DNA from: Nitrospirota bacterium
GTDB taxonomy: Bacteria > Nitrospirota > Thermodesulfovibrionia > UBA6902
Assembly (NCBI GenBank): GCA_016215115.1
Contig: JACRLN010000012.1
Span: forward strand, 62,001-126,000
Reading direction: 5' to 3'
DNA: 64,000 nt
The position numbers were made by a program, and so were the translations under genes. Under the pieces are notes generated by a model, which had not been told where the DNA came from, did no database searches, and saw only the letters and a list, made by a program, of their open reading frames with translations. The number at the start of each line of letters is the position of its first letter. Position 1 is the stretch's first letter. Of this stretch, positions 14,564 to 24,172 are shown in pieces.

Positions 14564-17551
14564 TTACAGCGCCACGTCTAACACCATCTTCTTTTCCTCG
14601 TCCTTATCTTTTCTCAATATCTCAACTTTAACCGTCTCGCCTGTTTTCTTGTACAGAAGATGGATTTTTATATCATTTATAGTTTTTACCGGCATATTAT
14701 CAAGCGAGAGTATAATATCTCCTTCTTTAATACCAGCCTTTTCGGAAACGCTATTTTCAGGGAACCCCTTTATTTTAAGCTCCCCGTTTTCTTCTGTTAA
14801 AAATATCATGAGTTTTGGAGAGGTAACGCCTTCCACCGGTTTCGGGAAAATTATGTAATCAGCAATGCCCTTTTCAACTTCAGCGTCTATGAGAACAATT
14901 GCATAATTACTGCCATCCCTCCTGAAAGTCCTCTTCGGGATGCCTGAACCATATTCAAGATGCCCCTGGCCCGCAAGAACAACTATTTGATAATCAGGGT
15001 TTTTATTGAGGAACTCATCTATGGACTGTGACATCGTCTCATCCCACAGCAACTGGGCTTGATAGAAGAAGTCAAAATTTTTGCCTTCGGAATTCTTGTG
15101 CTGATCAAAAATCTTTTTCAGCCTCTCTCTATAATTATTATCGGACAAATCCATATCCGGCGGGATCTCATTTTTTTCTTCAATAGAGAGTGAATCAAGC
15201 CCTTCACGCGATACTTTCTCTATGATTTCACGTTTCAGGTTTAATGCGACAACAGGTATTTTCTCTGATCTTGCATAATCAAGTATCGGTTTGTATAAAT
15301 GGTAATCAAACCCCCATCTCTTAAAATATTCTGACATCTTCAGAAAATCTGTCTCATCCATCTTTCCAGAGATGAAGCTGTCAAGTGTTTCCTGAAAAGG
15401 TCTCTGAAACATTTCCATCCCTATTGCGACCTTCCTGATTTTCTTGTATATTCCTCTGATTATATCAAGCTGGACCGCGTGATGGGCAAACACATCGTGA
15501 GCCTCGCCGACATAGATTATTTTCCTGTCTACAACGCTGGTTGTAACTTCTGACAGTGTTCTGGTTGTTGAAAGATCAACAGCCGGAGCATCTTCCTGCA
15601 TGTTCATAATTATTCCCCTGTCTGTTTGAGTTATTTCTTTATAAGTATTTTTTCCATTTTCAAAAAGCAGCTTGCTGTATTTTCCGTAATGAGCTATTTT
15701 CCCATATGCAGCGTCTACCTCTTTTTTCGATTTTCCATTTATTATTCCTATAACCTTTTGAGGATTCAAAGGATTTTCTTTCACAATCATGGAAAAACCT
15801 GCATCTTCAGAAGGAACCTTACCGAAAATTCTGCCTGTCAGCGGGTTATCGAAACCAAAAATTATAACTGAAGACGACATGATGTCAGAGTTTTTAATAT
15901 CCCCTTCATCCATTTTCACCGGCTTATTGCTTTCGAATTCCTCTATGATGCTGCTGTAAATTTCCGCATTTTCCCGCGGCATGGCGATGAGGAGACATTT
16001 ATCGCCCAGAAGCCTCGCAATCACAGGGGCGAATTCTTGCGGGTCAAGCTCACGGGCGACATCATAATCCTCGTCAAAGACTATCCTGTCCGGTCTTTCC
16101 GGAAAGGAAAATTCAAAGCTGTTTTTTCCCTTATCGACAGCGAGAGATTTTGTAACGGCGTCATTCCTGATATATATGGTCATGGGGAGAGTGAGCCGGT
16201 AAACTTTCCCCTTTTGACTGACCGTGAAATTCAGTTTATAGTCGATGCCGTTCTGTTCTACTTTCAGACCGTCGATACTGATGTCGGGCAATCCTGTTCC
16301 GTCCACCCATTGCTCAAAGAACCACGAAAGATCCTGTCCGTAAGATTTTTCAAATGACTCCTTCAGGTTGTCCCATGAAACCATCCGGAAGGGGTTCTCT
16401 TTCACAATATCCTTCAGGGCGTCAAAAAACGCTTGCTCTCCGGCCATCATCTTCAGCATATGGAAAACCATTGCCGTCTTGCCGTATCCTATGACCCGAG
16501 TTGAAAGATCAACCCTTCCTTTGAAGTCTTTTAATGGAAATTCATTCTGGGATGTAACGTAGCTTTTGTAGTCGGTTAAAATCTGCTTCCTGTATTCCCA
16601 ACCCTTATTCTTCTGTTCTTCATATAAATGGTCCGCAAGATATGTAGTCAATCCCTCTGCCCAGTTGCCTCTTTGATAATCAACATAAACATAATTGCCA
16701 AACCACTGGTGTAGAATTTCATGCCCCAGGGAAGTCTCAACAATAAAAGGAAGTTGTACTATCGTATTCCCGAGGAGTGTAAAGGTTGGAAACGAGTATC
16801 CTGTGGGCAGGAAGTTCTCAACAATGGAGAATCTTTTATATGGATATTTTCCTAAAAGGCTTTCATATAATTTGAGGTACTTTTTTGTAAATTCAATATA
16901 GGTTGATGCAAGATTTATATCTTCGCTGAAAAAATATGCATAGATCTGAACATTATTATAATTATCTTTCCTTACACGATATTTATCTGATGCTGTGAGG
17001 TTTATGCCGTCTGACGGATATGGGAAATCAAAATAGAATTCTACCGAATCATTCTTAAGTACCTTTTTGACTTCATCTGCCTCCGCTACCGCCTCATATC
17101 CTTTGGGAAGGGTCACTTTAAGATTGTAATATGCCTGCCCTTTAATTTCAGGATACCAGGTATTTGTAAGCGATATCCCTTTTGCATCAATTACATTTTT
17201 CACTGCCCCGGCATTTTTTTCATAAGAACCATGATCGTCCCTGAAATATACTTTATAACTTATCTCTAATATTCCGTCCTTGTCAGAAACTATTCTTAAA
17301 GTTCGGGAACCTTCATCTAAACCAATCTGTTTGTTATTGAGTTTTATGTAATTTATTTCAAGAGTCCCATTTATCACTAATAACAGCTCTTTTCCGGCAA
17401 CAACATCAATTCGGGAAATGCCGGTTAGTTCAGAGGCGGAGACATCAATGGAGACATCCAGATTATATGTCGTTACAGGAAATGCCAGGATGACAGAAGG
17501 GGAAAATATGAAAACAATTATGATGAAAACTGTTTTTTGTAATAATTTCAT
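14564..17551 (-). CDS. M1-type metallopeptidase fused to ChaN-like and PDZ domains
   Basis: A 995-residue exported protein. After a signal peptide (to about residue 23) comes an aminopeptidase N-like region. It has a zinc site HEILHQWFGN (277-286) with the third ligand Glu299 in NWAEGLTTYL. From about 660 to 890 the sequence changes to a ChaN/Tiki-like domain: IIYVGEAHDVFAHHAVQLDI, GMEMFQRPFQETLDSFISG, VVALNLKREII and VVLAGQGHLEYGSGIP. The last 80 residues are a PDZ domain (SEKAGIKEGDIILSLDNMPV). The three-part fusion is unusual. A periplasmic role in peptide handling linked to haem or metal is an inference. Its start overlaps the stop of the upstream hybrid kinase gene. Confidence 0.88.
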   Translation of the reverse strand: MKLLQKTVFIIIVFIFSPSVILAFPVTTYNLDVSIDVSASELTGISRIDVVAGKELLLVINGTLEINYIKLNNKQIGLDEGSRTLRIVSDKDGILEISYKVYFRDDHGSYEKNAGAVKNVIDAKGISLTNTWYPEIKGQAYYNLKVTLPKGYEAVAEADEVKKVLKNDSVEFYFDFPYPSDGINLTASDKYRVRKDNYNNVQIYAYFFSEDINLASTYIEFTKKYLKLYESLLGKYPYKRFSIVENFLPTGYSFPTFTLLGNTIVQLPFIVETSLGHEILHQWFGNYVYVDYQRGNWAEGLTTYLADHLYEEQKNKGWEYRKQILTDYKSYVTSQNEFPLKDFKGRVDLSTRVIGYGKTAMVFHMLKMMAGEQAFFDALKDIVKENPFRMVSWDNLKESFEKSYGQDLSWFFEQWVDGTGLPDISIDGLKVEQNGIDYKLNFTVSQKGKVYRLTLPMTIYIRNDAVTKSLAVDKGKNSFEFSFPERPDRIVFDEDYDVARELDPQEFAPVIARLLGDKCLLIAMPRENAEIYSSIIEEFESNKPVKMDEGDIKNSDIMSSSVIIFGFDNPLTGRIFGKVPSEDAGFSMIVKENPLNPQKVIGIINGKSKKEVDAAYGKIAHYGKYSKLLFENGKNTYKEITQTDRGIIMNMQEDAPAVDLSTTRTLSEVTTSVVDRKIIYVGEAHDVFAHHAVQLDIIRGIYKKIRKVAIGMEMFQRPFQETLDSFISGKMDETDFLKMSEYFKRWGFDYHLYKPILDYARSEKIPVVALNLKREIIEKVSREGLDSLSIEEKNEIPPDMDLSDNNYRERLKKIFDQHKNSEGKNFDFFYQAQLLWDETMSQSIDEFLNKNPDYQIVVLAGQGHLEYGSGIPKRTFRRDGSNYAIVLIDAEVEKGIADYIIFPKPVEGVTSPKLMIFLTEENGELKIKGFPENSVSEKAGIKEGDIILSLDNMPVKTINDIKIHLLYKKTGETVKVEILRKDKDEEKKMVLDVAL

Positions 17552-20013
17552 TATATCTTTTTGACCTCTTCATCCAGAATTTCCCTCACTTTTTTCAATA
17601 ACTGGTTTGGTAAAATGGGCTTTGGGAGAAAATTTAATTTTAAATCAATAATCCCTTTTTTGTGGACAATTTCAGAAGTATACCCGCTTACAAATAATGC
17701 TTTTATACCCGGATATATCTTTTTAATTTCATCATATACCTCTTTTCCGTTCTTCTTCGGCATTATCACATCAAGGATCAGAAACTTAACTTTTTCCTTA
17801 TGTTCATTGAATTTCTCAATCGCATCGGCGCCATCTTTTGCTTCTATGACCGTATAACCAAACTCTTTAAGAACCGACCCTGCAAGCTCCCTCAACGATT
17901 CATCATCCTCAGCTATAAGTATTGTCTCTGTTCCTCCTTTTATTATTTCAACTATCTGAGAGGTTATTTCTTTCGTTGCCATAGTATTTATTAGCGGGAG
18001 GTAAATATTAAATGTTGTGCCTTTTCCAGGTTCAGTCAATACAGTTATATAACCGCCATTTTGTTTTATGGCCCCGTACACCATAGCAAGCCCCAGCCCT
18101 GTACCGCGTCCCACCTCTTTTGTGGTAAAGAAAGGCTCGAATATCCTTTCTCTCGTTTTTTCATCCATTCCAATACCGGTATCTGCTACTGAAAGAAGCG
18201 CATATTCCCCTCTATCGCCGAAACCATGCTGCTTGATGAATTGTTCGTCAATAGTCGATATTTCTGTTCCTATTGTTAATGAACCTCCTTGAGGCATCGC
18301 ATCTTTTGCATTGGTAGCGAGGTTCATCAATATCTGCTCCATCTGTCCGCTGTCTGCCATTATGGTCAAATGTCTTTCATCAAGAACAACCTTCAGTTCT
18401 ATATCTTCAGCAATTACTCTGCCCAGAAGTTTCTGCACATTTCTTATAATAATATTTATATCTACCGGTTTCGGGCTGATAAGCTGTTTCCTGCTGAAAG
18501 CAAGGAGGCTTTGGGTTAAATGAGCGCCTCTCTCAGAAGACCTCAGTATATGATCAAGATGAGCTTTCAGAGGGTCCTCTTTTTTCATTTTCATTTTTAT
18601 AATATTTGCATACCCTATAATTGCGGTAAGAATATTGTTGAAATCATGGGCCACTCCTCCAGCAAGCAGTCCAACGGCCTCCATCTTTTGTGACTGAAGC
18701 AGTTGTTCCTGCAGTCTCAGCTTTTCTTCTTCTGCTTTCTTGCGTTCAGTAATGTCAACAATAAGTCCATCATATGCAATCAGTTTCCCATCCTTATCAT
18801 ACCTCGGGACAGGGGTGTTTCTTACCCATTTTACATCTCCATTCTTATGGATGATTCTATGTTCCAGTGGTTGTATACTTTCACCTGAAATCGCTCTGTT
18901 AGCGTGTTTTATTACAGATTCCCTGTCTTCTTCATGCACCATTCTGTACCAGAGGTATGGATCAGCTTCATATTCCTCAGATGAATATCCCGTAACTGCA
19001 ATACAACCCGGTCCGTGTTTTGTTGATACAGCTTTCCCATTCCGCACCTCTACGGTAAAAATATAGTCTGTGACTGAATCAACGAGTTTTCTGTATCGTT
19101 CTTCGCCTGCTATTTTATCTTTTTCCGCCTGCTTTCGTTCGGTGATGTCATAGGCAATACCCTGTACTGCCAGAACATGCCCGTTTGAACTATAGACAGG
19201 CACTTCGCTCACTTCAAGCCATCTGATGCTGCCGTCTTTATGATAAATCTCCACTTCATATGGCTGCTGCTGCTCGCCCTTGATGCTTAGTTCAGTATGA
19301 CGTTCTACCTCTTTATTAACAGGGTTATCAGTCAGATATCTCGTATAGTGAGTAAGAAATTCTTCGGATGTGTACCCCAAAATTTTGATAATTGAAGGAC
19401 TTATATACGTAAAAACGCCCTCAGTGTTGTGTATGTATATAAAATGTTTTTCTTCAATGCTTTCAATCAGGGCTCGGTATTTTTGCTTGTTTTCTTCGAG
19501 CGCATCTACATACAGGGCGTTCTGTATTGCCTGCGCCAGGCGTGGAGCAAGGAACTGGAGAACAAAACGCTTTCCCTTTATGATCCCTTTTATTTTCATG
19601 GCGCAGACATTTAATGTGCCTATGCATTGTTTGTTCACAACAAGGGGAATAAGGAGATCAGACCGGAAACCGGCTTTAAGAAGGATTTTGTCTACTTCGT
19701 ATTCAGTCTGCCACGTTTTGATATTAGGGCGATAGAGCGGTTCAGCATGATTGATAACTTCAGAAAGGACGGTTTTTTCAAAAGGCAGAAACTTTCCGGA
19801 CTCGATTCCCTTAATTTCCATGCCAGCTTCATAGAGCAGAAACCCACCGGTTTCTTTCTGAAGCAGGGCGATCGATGCGCGTCTGATGCCAAGCCGGTTC
19901 TGGATAAACTCCAGTGAACGCCGGGTGATATAGGAGAAGTGCAGATGAGCTATCTCCTCATCAAACTCCTTGATGGTAGTCAGTATCTTATGAAAAGAAT
20001 TGTTTTTATTCAA
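17551..20013 (-). CDS. Soluble hybrid histidine kinase (GAF-PAS-PAS-HisKA-HATPase-REC)
   Basis: An 820-residue protein without membrane helices. Domains in order: GAF (about 10-170), PAS with C-terminal PAC motif (about 180-293, ending AYDITERKQAE), second PAS (about 305-425, ending LIVDITERKKAE), HisKA with phosphorylatable His456 in GGVAHDFNNILTAIIGY, HATPase (N-box NLATNAKDAM, G-boxes DTGIGMDEK and GRGTGLGL), and a receiver domain with Asp748 in LILDVIMPKKNG. It likely senses a small ligand or redox state in the cytoplasm. The next gene, the M1-ChaN-PDZ fusion, overlaps its stop, so the two are co-expressed; no DNA-binding regulator is adjacent. Confidence 0.94.
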   Translation of the reverse strand: MNKNNSFHKILTTIKEFDEEIAHLHFSYITRRSLEFIQNRLGIRRASIALLQKETGGFLLYEAGMEIKGIESGKFLPFEKTVLSEVINHAEPLYRPNIKTWQTEYEVDKILLKAGFRSDLLIPLVVNKQCIGTLNVCAMKIKGIIKGKRFVLQFLAPRLAQAIQNALYVDALEENKQKYRALIESIEEKHFIYIHNTEGVFTYISPSIIKILGYTSEEFLTHYTRYLTDNPVNKEVERHTELSIKGEQQQPYEVEIYHKDGSIRWLEVSEVPVYSSNGHVLAVQGIAYDITERKQAEKDKIAGEERYRKLVDSVTDYIFTVEVRNGKAVSTKHGPGCIAVTGYSSEEYEADPYLWYRMVHEEDRESVIKHANRAISGESIQPLEHRIIHKNGDVKWVRNTPVPRYDKDGKLIAYDGLIVDITERKKAEEEKLRLQEQLLQSQKMEAVGLLAGGVAHDFNNILTAIIGYANIIKMKMKKEDPLKAHLDHILRSSERGAHLTQSLLAFSRKQLISPKPVDINIIIRNVQKLLGRVIAEDIELKVVLDERHLTIMADSGQMEQILMNLATNAKDAMPQGGSLTIGTEISTIDEQFIKQHGFGDRGEYALLSVADTGIGMDEKTRERIFEPFFTTKEVGRGTGLGLAMVYGAIKQNGGYITVLTEPGKGTTFNIYLPLINTMATKEITSQIVEIIKGGTETILIAEDDESLRELAGSVLKEFGYTVIEAKDGADAIEKFNEHKEKVKFLILDVIMPKKNGKEVYDEIKKIYPGIKALFVSGYTSEIVHKKGIIDLKLNFLPKPILPNQLLKKVREILDEEVKKI

Positions 20014-20240
20014 TATGAAAATTTTACCACAAAGTGATAAAAGACTACTATTTTAAAATGCTCCCAGGGGTAACCATTCAGTGACGGGGGGTAATTGTAA
20101 CCATTCCATTAAATAAATAGCCGCAAAGTTTGCTTATCTCTGCTTAAATTCCATTTAATCTTCCGAATCAATTAGTTGTTTTCATTTATCGTGTTTTTTA
20201 TCTTGACTTACGTTTGTATTAGTTGCAATAATTATTCAAC

Positions 20241-20564
20241 TTACATCAAGGCTTTTAAAGATTCTTTATATGATAGAGGGGGGTCGATTATTTCCATGCC
20301 AATACTGTTTGTCAGTCCATGAGGCGGGGTTTTATAGGACCATTTTACTTTGCAATTAAGACATTGTTCGTCTCCGGAGGGAAGTTGAAATCTCAACTCA
20401 AGAAATGTATCAGGTGGAAAATCCGCAACAGATTTTAAAGAAGAGGTTATTACATAGACCCCATCTTCAGAAAGGTTCTCTATAGAACTTGCAATACGAA
20501 TGTCCCTGAATATAAGTTCAGCCTCAAGGCTGACTATAAACCTTTTATTCTGTCTTGCATCCAT
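20241..20564 (-). CDS. PilZ domain protein
   Basis: A 107-residue single-domain protein. It shows an RxxKR-type start (DARQNKRFIVSLEAELIF) and the second PilZ motif NLSEDGVYV with D/N-x-S-x-x-G spacing, together the expected cyclic di-GMP binding surface. The C-terminal half forms the small beta barrel (FLELRFQLPSGDEQCLNCKVKW). It probably acts as a c-di-GMP receptor controlling motility or surface functions; partner unknown. It stands alone between the hybrid kinase and the repeat element preceding mqnC. Confidence 0.82.
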   Translation of the reverse strand: MDARQNKRFIVSLEAELIFRDIRIASSIENLSEDGVYVITSSLKSVADFPPDTFLELRFQLPSGDEQCLNCKVKWSYKTPPHGLTNSIGMEIIDPPLSYKESLKALM

Positions 20565-20641
20565 TGGTTATACTACCATATTCGGCATTTATATCGTATG
20601 AATAACTAGGGTTTGTTTATAAATTGCAAGTTTTCAATTTC

Positions 20642-20720
20642 GTCATGCCCGAAGTCTGTAATCGGGCATCCAGAACTTGTTAAAAAACTGGATCCCCGCT
20701 TAAAGGACTGCGGGGATGAC
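20642..20720. repeat. Intergenic CATTCCCGC-type element, copy 1
   Basis: This copy starts GTCATGCCCGAAGT and ends GCGGGGATGAC, with the internal pair TCGGGCATCCAG/CTGGATCCCCGC. It is a divergent member of the TGTCATTCCCGC...GCGGGAATGACA family found in eight other places in the window. It fills most of the gap between the PilZ gene and mqnC; nothing else is seen in that gap. Confidence 0.75.
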
Positions 20721-20766
20721 ACGCTTTAAACAATTATTGCCATCCATACTGAAGGATTACCCAAAA

Positions 20767-21897
20767 CTATAAATCCCTCTTGATAATATTGTAGTACATA
20801 TCCCTCTGTGCTGGTTTGAAACCCGCTGCTTTTATAGAGGTAATAATATCATTGATTGAAACCCTGTGTTTTACTCCTGCCGCAGCGACAACGTTTTCCT
20901 CAATCATTGTTGATCCGAAATCATTGGCGCCGAATCTGAGTGCAACCTGTGCCATCTTGATTCCCTGCGTCACCCACGAAGCCTGTATGTTCGGGACATT
21001 GTCAAGATAGATCCTTGAAAGTGCAAGCACGCGGAGATAGTCCGCCGCAGTAGCTGGTTGAAGTGACGAGTGACGAGTGACAAGTGACGAGTTTGGTTTT
21101 GAATTTTGAATTTTGAGTTTTGAGTTTTTCTTTGACTTCTGACTTCTGACTTCTGACTTCTGACTTAATTCCGTGTTCCCCGGCTGGAAACTCCATGGAA
21201 TAAATGCCGTAAAACCATTGGTCTTTTCCTGCAATTTCCGTATCGTATCAAGGTGTTCAATAATATCTTCCGGTTCCTCAATGCTCCCGAACATCATCGT
21301 CGCTGTTGTCTTTATGCCAATTCGGTGGGCTTGTTCCATGACTTCAAGCCACCTGTCCTTGCCGATCTTTTTGGGACTGATCTTTTCCCTGATCCTGTCA
21401 GAAAGGATTTCCGCCCCTCCGCCCGGAATGGAATCAAGACCTGCTTCATTTAGGATCTGCAATGTTCTCTTTATCGTAAGACCAGCTATGTCTGCCATGT
21501 AGCAAATCTCTGGCGGCGAAAACCCGTGAATATGAATAGGGAATTTTGCTTTGACAGTTTTCAGGAGGTCAACGTAATAATTAATATCAAGTTCCGGATG
21601 GAGCCCCCCCTGTATCAATATCTGTGTCCCGCCAAGAGCAATTGTTTCCTTTATCTTGTTATAGAGTTGCCTCTTGCTTAGAACATATGCTTCCGGATCA
21701 TTTTTGTCTCTGTAAAATGCACAAAATTTACACCTGTTAATACATACGTTGGTGTAATTGATATTGCGGTCAATGATAAAAGAAACTATACCTTTGGGAT
21801 GCAATCTCTTTCTGACATTGTCAGCCATCTGCCCGAGACCGAGAAGGTCAGCGGATTTAAGGAGGGTTAAGGCTTCTTTTTTAGTTGTCCTGTTCAT
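20767..21897 (-). CDS. mqnC: Cyclic dehypoxanthinyl futalosine synthase
   Basis: A radical SAM enzyme of the futalosine menaquinone pathway that cyclises dehypoxanthinyl futalosine. The 4Fe-4S site is [10 protein letters not shown] (Cys52, Cys56, Cys59). Other MqnC hallmarks are GGTQILIQGGLHPELDINYY, HGFSPPEI, AGLDSIPGGGAEIL, TTATMMFGSIEE and FIPWSFQPGNT. Directly after PGNT an insert of about 40 residues ([13 protein letters not shown]..., [19 protein letters not shown]) is encoded by 7-nt tandem repeats; the frame is kept and the normal C-terminus (ADYLRVLALSRIYLDNVPNIQASW) follows. It is the partner of mqnE, 45 bases upstream on the same strand. Confidence 0.93.
   Translation of the reverse strand: MNRTTKKEALTLLKSADLLGLGQMADNVRKRLHPKGIVSFIIDRNINYTNVCINRCKFCAFYRDKNDPEAYVLSKRQLYNKIKETIALGGTQILIQGGLHPELDINYYVDLLKTVKAKFPIHIHGFSPPEICYMADIAGLTIKRTLQILNEAGLDSIPGGGAEILSDRIREKISPKKIGKDRWLEVMEQAHRIGIKTTATMMFGSIEEPEDIIEHLDTIRKLQEKTNGFTAFIPWSFQPGNTELSQKSEVRSQKSKKNSKLKIQNSKPNSSLVTRHSSLQPATAADYLRVLALSRIYLDNVPNIQASWVTQGIKMAQVALRFGANDFGSTMIEENVVAAAGVKHRVSINDIITSIKAAGFKPAQRDMYYNIIKRDL
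21063..21166. repeat. Heptanucleotide tandem repeats inside mqnC
   Basis: Three adjacent 7-nt tandem blocks occur here: GTGACGA units (about 21063-21092), TTTTGAA/TTTTGAG units (about 21094-21130) and GACTTCT units (about 21135-21164). They are translated on the minus strand as [16 protein letters not shown] and [10 protein letters not shown] without breaking the mqnC frame. Confidence 0.9.
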
Positions 21898-21942
21898 CGA
21901 TATCCACTGTTTAGAATCAACTTTTCAGAGGTTATCCCTTTT

Positions 21943-23169
21943 TCACAATTTATTTGGGCGACCACGCAGGGTTGCCCCTATCGGCCTGTAAAACGAGTCC
22001 CGCTCCACCGGGACCTTGCCGGCTTTTTCAATTAAATTTATCAACTGTGCCCTTGTCATTACAGTGCCCGAAAGTGCACCTGCGGAGTGAGTTATCTTTT
22101 CTTCAATTATAGTTCCGTCAAGATCATCTGCACCGAACATGAGGGCCAGCTGGGCGATCTTCTCTCCAAGCATTATCCAGTAAGCTTTTATGTGTGGGAA
22201 GTTGTCAAGAAAGAGTCTTGCAATTGCAATGGTTTTCAGGTCATCAATTCCTGATGTGTAACGATTGAGATTGGGGATGGGAAGATTTGACTTCTGACTT
22301 CTGACTTCTGACTTCTGACTTAATTCAGTGTTCATTGGATGAAATGCAAGTGGTATAAATGCCTGAAAACCCCCTGTTCTGTCCTGAAGTTCTCTGAGGC
22401 GTAACATGTGCTCAACCCTGTGCTTGTATGTTTCGAGATGTCCGTAAAGCATTGTTGCATTAGTTTTAATTCCGGCATTATGGGCCTTCTCCATTACATT
22501 GAGCCACTCTTTGCCGGTAATTTTCTCAGGACATATCTTATTCCTTGCCTGTGTATTGAATATTTCCGCGCCGCCGCCGGGCATGGAATCAAGACCGGCT
22601 TTTTTTAATTCTTTGAGAGTATCGGTAATCCCCTGTTCACTTATCTTTGAAAAATAATCTATCTCAACCGCGGTAAATGCCTTGATATGAATATTCGGGA
22701 AATTCGTTTTTATCTTTTTGAGCATTTCAAGGTAATATTCGAAAGGCCAATCAGGATGCAGCCCTCCGACGATGTGGACCTCGGTATAAGACGGTGACGA
22801 ATGGTGAGTGACGAATTTAGTTCTAAATTTTGAGTTTTGAGTTTTGAGTTTTTCTGACTGCTGACCGCTGACCGCTGACCGCTGTGTTTTCAGTTTCTTT
22901 ATTATCTCTCTGATGCTTAATTCATACGCGCCTTTTTCGCCTTTTGAACGGCTGAAGGCGCAGAATTTACAGCGGTTAACGCAAATGTTAGTGGGGTTTA
23001 TATGATGGTTTTGGATAAAATATGCGTTCTTGCCGTTCTTTCTCCCGGCGGCGATATTAGCAAGCCTGCCGATGGTGAAAATGTCGTCACTTTCAAAAAA
23101 TGCAAGGGCGTCATCTTTTGTCAGACGACGCCCTGCGATTACCTTTTTCTCGATTTTTTTAAGAGACAC
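21943..23169 (-). CDS. mqnE: Aminofutalosine synthase
   Basis: The radical SAM enzyme that joins a chorismate-derived enolpyruvate compound to SAM-derived adenosine at the start of the futalosine route. Visible: cluster motif [10 protein letters not shown] (Cys63, Cys67, Cys70), [41 protein letters not shown] and [11 protein letters not shown]. Two repeat-coded inserts are present. One is at about residues 91-125 ([30 protein letters not shown]) before TEVHIVGG. The other is after PMNT ([13 protein letters not shown]), at the same alignment position as the insert in mqnC. Its start overlaps the htpX stop region by 11 bases. Confidence 0.93.
   Translation of the reverse strand: MSLKKIEKKVIAGRRLTKDDALAFFESDDIFTIGRLANIAAGRKNGKNAYFIQNHHINPTNICVNRCKFCAFSRSKGEKGAYELSIREIIKKLKTQRSAVSGQQSEKLKTQNSKFRTKFVTHHSSPSYTEVHIVGGLHPDWPFEYYLEMLKKIKTNFPNIHIKAFTAVEIDYFSKISEQGITDTLKELKKAGLDSMPGGGAEIFNTQARNKICPEKITGKEWLNVMEKAHNAGIKTNATMLYGHLETYKHRVEHMLRLRELQDRTGGFQAFIPLAFHPMNTELSQKSEVRSQKSNLPIPNLNRYTSGIDDLKTIAIARLFLDNFPHIKAYWIMLGEKIAQLALMFGADDLDGTIIEEKITHSAGALSGTVMTRAQLINLIEKAGKVPVERDSFYRPIGATLRGRPNKL
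22280..22322. repeat. GACTTCT tandem repeats inside mqnE, 3' site
   Basis: Four GACTTCT-type units in tandem, read on the minus strand as [13 protein letters not shown]. The site corresponds to the 3' insert of the paralogue mqnC. Confidence 0.9.
22790..22895. repeat. Heptanucleotide tandem repeats inside mqnE, 5' site
   Basis: Blocks of GTGACGAAT-like, TTTTGAG and CTGACCG units lie side by side and are read on the minus strand as [15 protein letters not shown] and VTHHSS. They separate the cluster-binding region from the first beta/alpha units of the radical SAM barrel. Confidence 0.9.
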
Positions 23170-24007
23170 GGCGCATGGCTTCGAGTCTTGCTATCCTCTC
23201 CTCAACAGGTGGATGTGTGCTGAATAATTTTAACAATCCTCCGCCTGTAAGCGGATTTACAATAAACATGTGAGCAGTGGCCGGCTGCGCTTCCATGGGT
23301 ATTCTTTTGGATGCCGTATCAAGCTTTTTCAGTGCGCCTGCAAGATATCCCGGATTTCCTGCAAGCCTTGCGCCGCCTTCATCAGCGGAATATTCTCTTG
23401 AACGTGATATAGCCATTTGTATGAGCATTGCTGCAATAGGCCCCACGATCATCATGATAAGTGCTGCAATGGGACTTCCGCCTTCATCATCATCTCTTCT
23501 GCCGCCGCCAAATATCATGGCCCATTGAGCCATCTGTGCAAGATAGCTTATTGCGCCTGCAATTGTGGCGGCAATCGTGCTGATGAGAATGTCCCTGTGT
23601 TTTACATGGGCCAGTTCATGTCCAATGACGCCTTCAAGTTCTTCCTTGCTCAGGATTCTCAAAATGCCTGTTGTCACAGCAACCGCTGCATGGTTTGGAT
23701 TTCTTCCTGTGGCAAATGCATTAGGCTGGTCTTGCTCTATGATGTAAACTTTTGGCATCGGGATCTCAGCCTTCTGTGCAAGCCTTCTTACGATTGAGTA
23801 AAGTTCAGGAGCGTCATGTTCACTGACTTCCCGAGCTTTATACATTTTTAGCACGATTTTGTCGCTGAACCAATAGGCAAAAAGGTTCATTGCCATGGCA
23901 AATATAAGCGCCATTGTCATGCCTGATCTGCCTCCAAGGGCGGCCCCGGCCCATACAAGAACGAGCGTAAGGCCCACCATAAGGACTGTTGTTTTAACCA
24001 TGTTCAT
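23159..24007 (-). CDS. htpX: HtpX-like membrane zinc metalloprotease
   Basis: A 282-residue inner-membrane M48 protease involved in membrane protein quality control. Two N-terminal membrane helices (about 5-25 and 28-47) precede the zinc motif HELAH (His130, Glu131, His134) in [14 protein letters not shown]. Two further helices follow (about 140-160 and 175-200), and the third ligand region is [14 protein letters not shown]. The C-terminal [16 protein letters not shown] is typical of the family. GGAGGT lies 12 or so bases before the first ATG. The gene overlaps mqnE by 11 bases and is divergent from purL, with about 165 bases between that hold no other gene. Confidence 0.94.
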   Translation of the reverse strand: MNMVKTTVLMVGLTLVLVWAGAALGGRSGMTMALIFAMAMNLFAYWFSDKIVLKMYKAREVSEHDAPELYSIVRRLAQKAEIPMPKVYIIEQDQPNAFATGRNPNHAAVAVTTGILRILSKEELEGVIGHELAHVKHRDILISTIAATIAGAISYLAQMAQWAMIFGGGRRDDDEGGSPIAALIMMIVGPIAAMLIQMAISRSREYSADEGGARLAGNPGYLAGALKKLDTASKRIPMEAQPATAHMFIVNPLTGGGLLKLFSTHPPVEERIARLEAMRRVS

Positions 24008-24172
24008 TTACTTTTGTTACCTCCATTAAAATGTGAATCTGAAATTATTTTACATAAGGATCAGTTTTAAAAGCAATAAGCTTAAATAAGCTTCAGCACA
24101 TGCTACTTTCTGTGGTGCGGGGTAAAATGCTACAATAGCAACTGCTGAAATTATATTCCCGGAGACTATCTA

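Noticed and set aside
22280-22895. Tandem repeats considered as CRISPR arrays
   Set aside because: Units are 7 nt without unique spacers, lie in coding sequence, and no cas gene is present.
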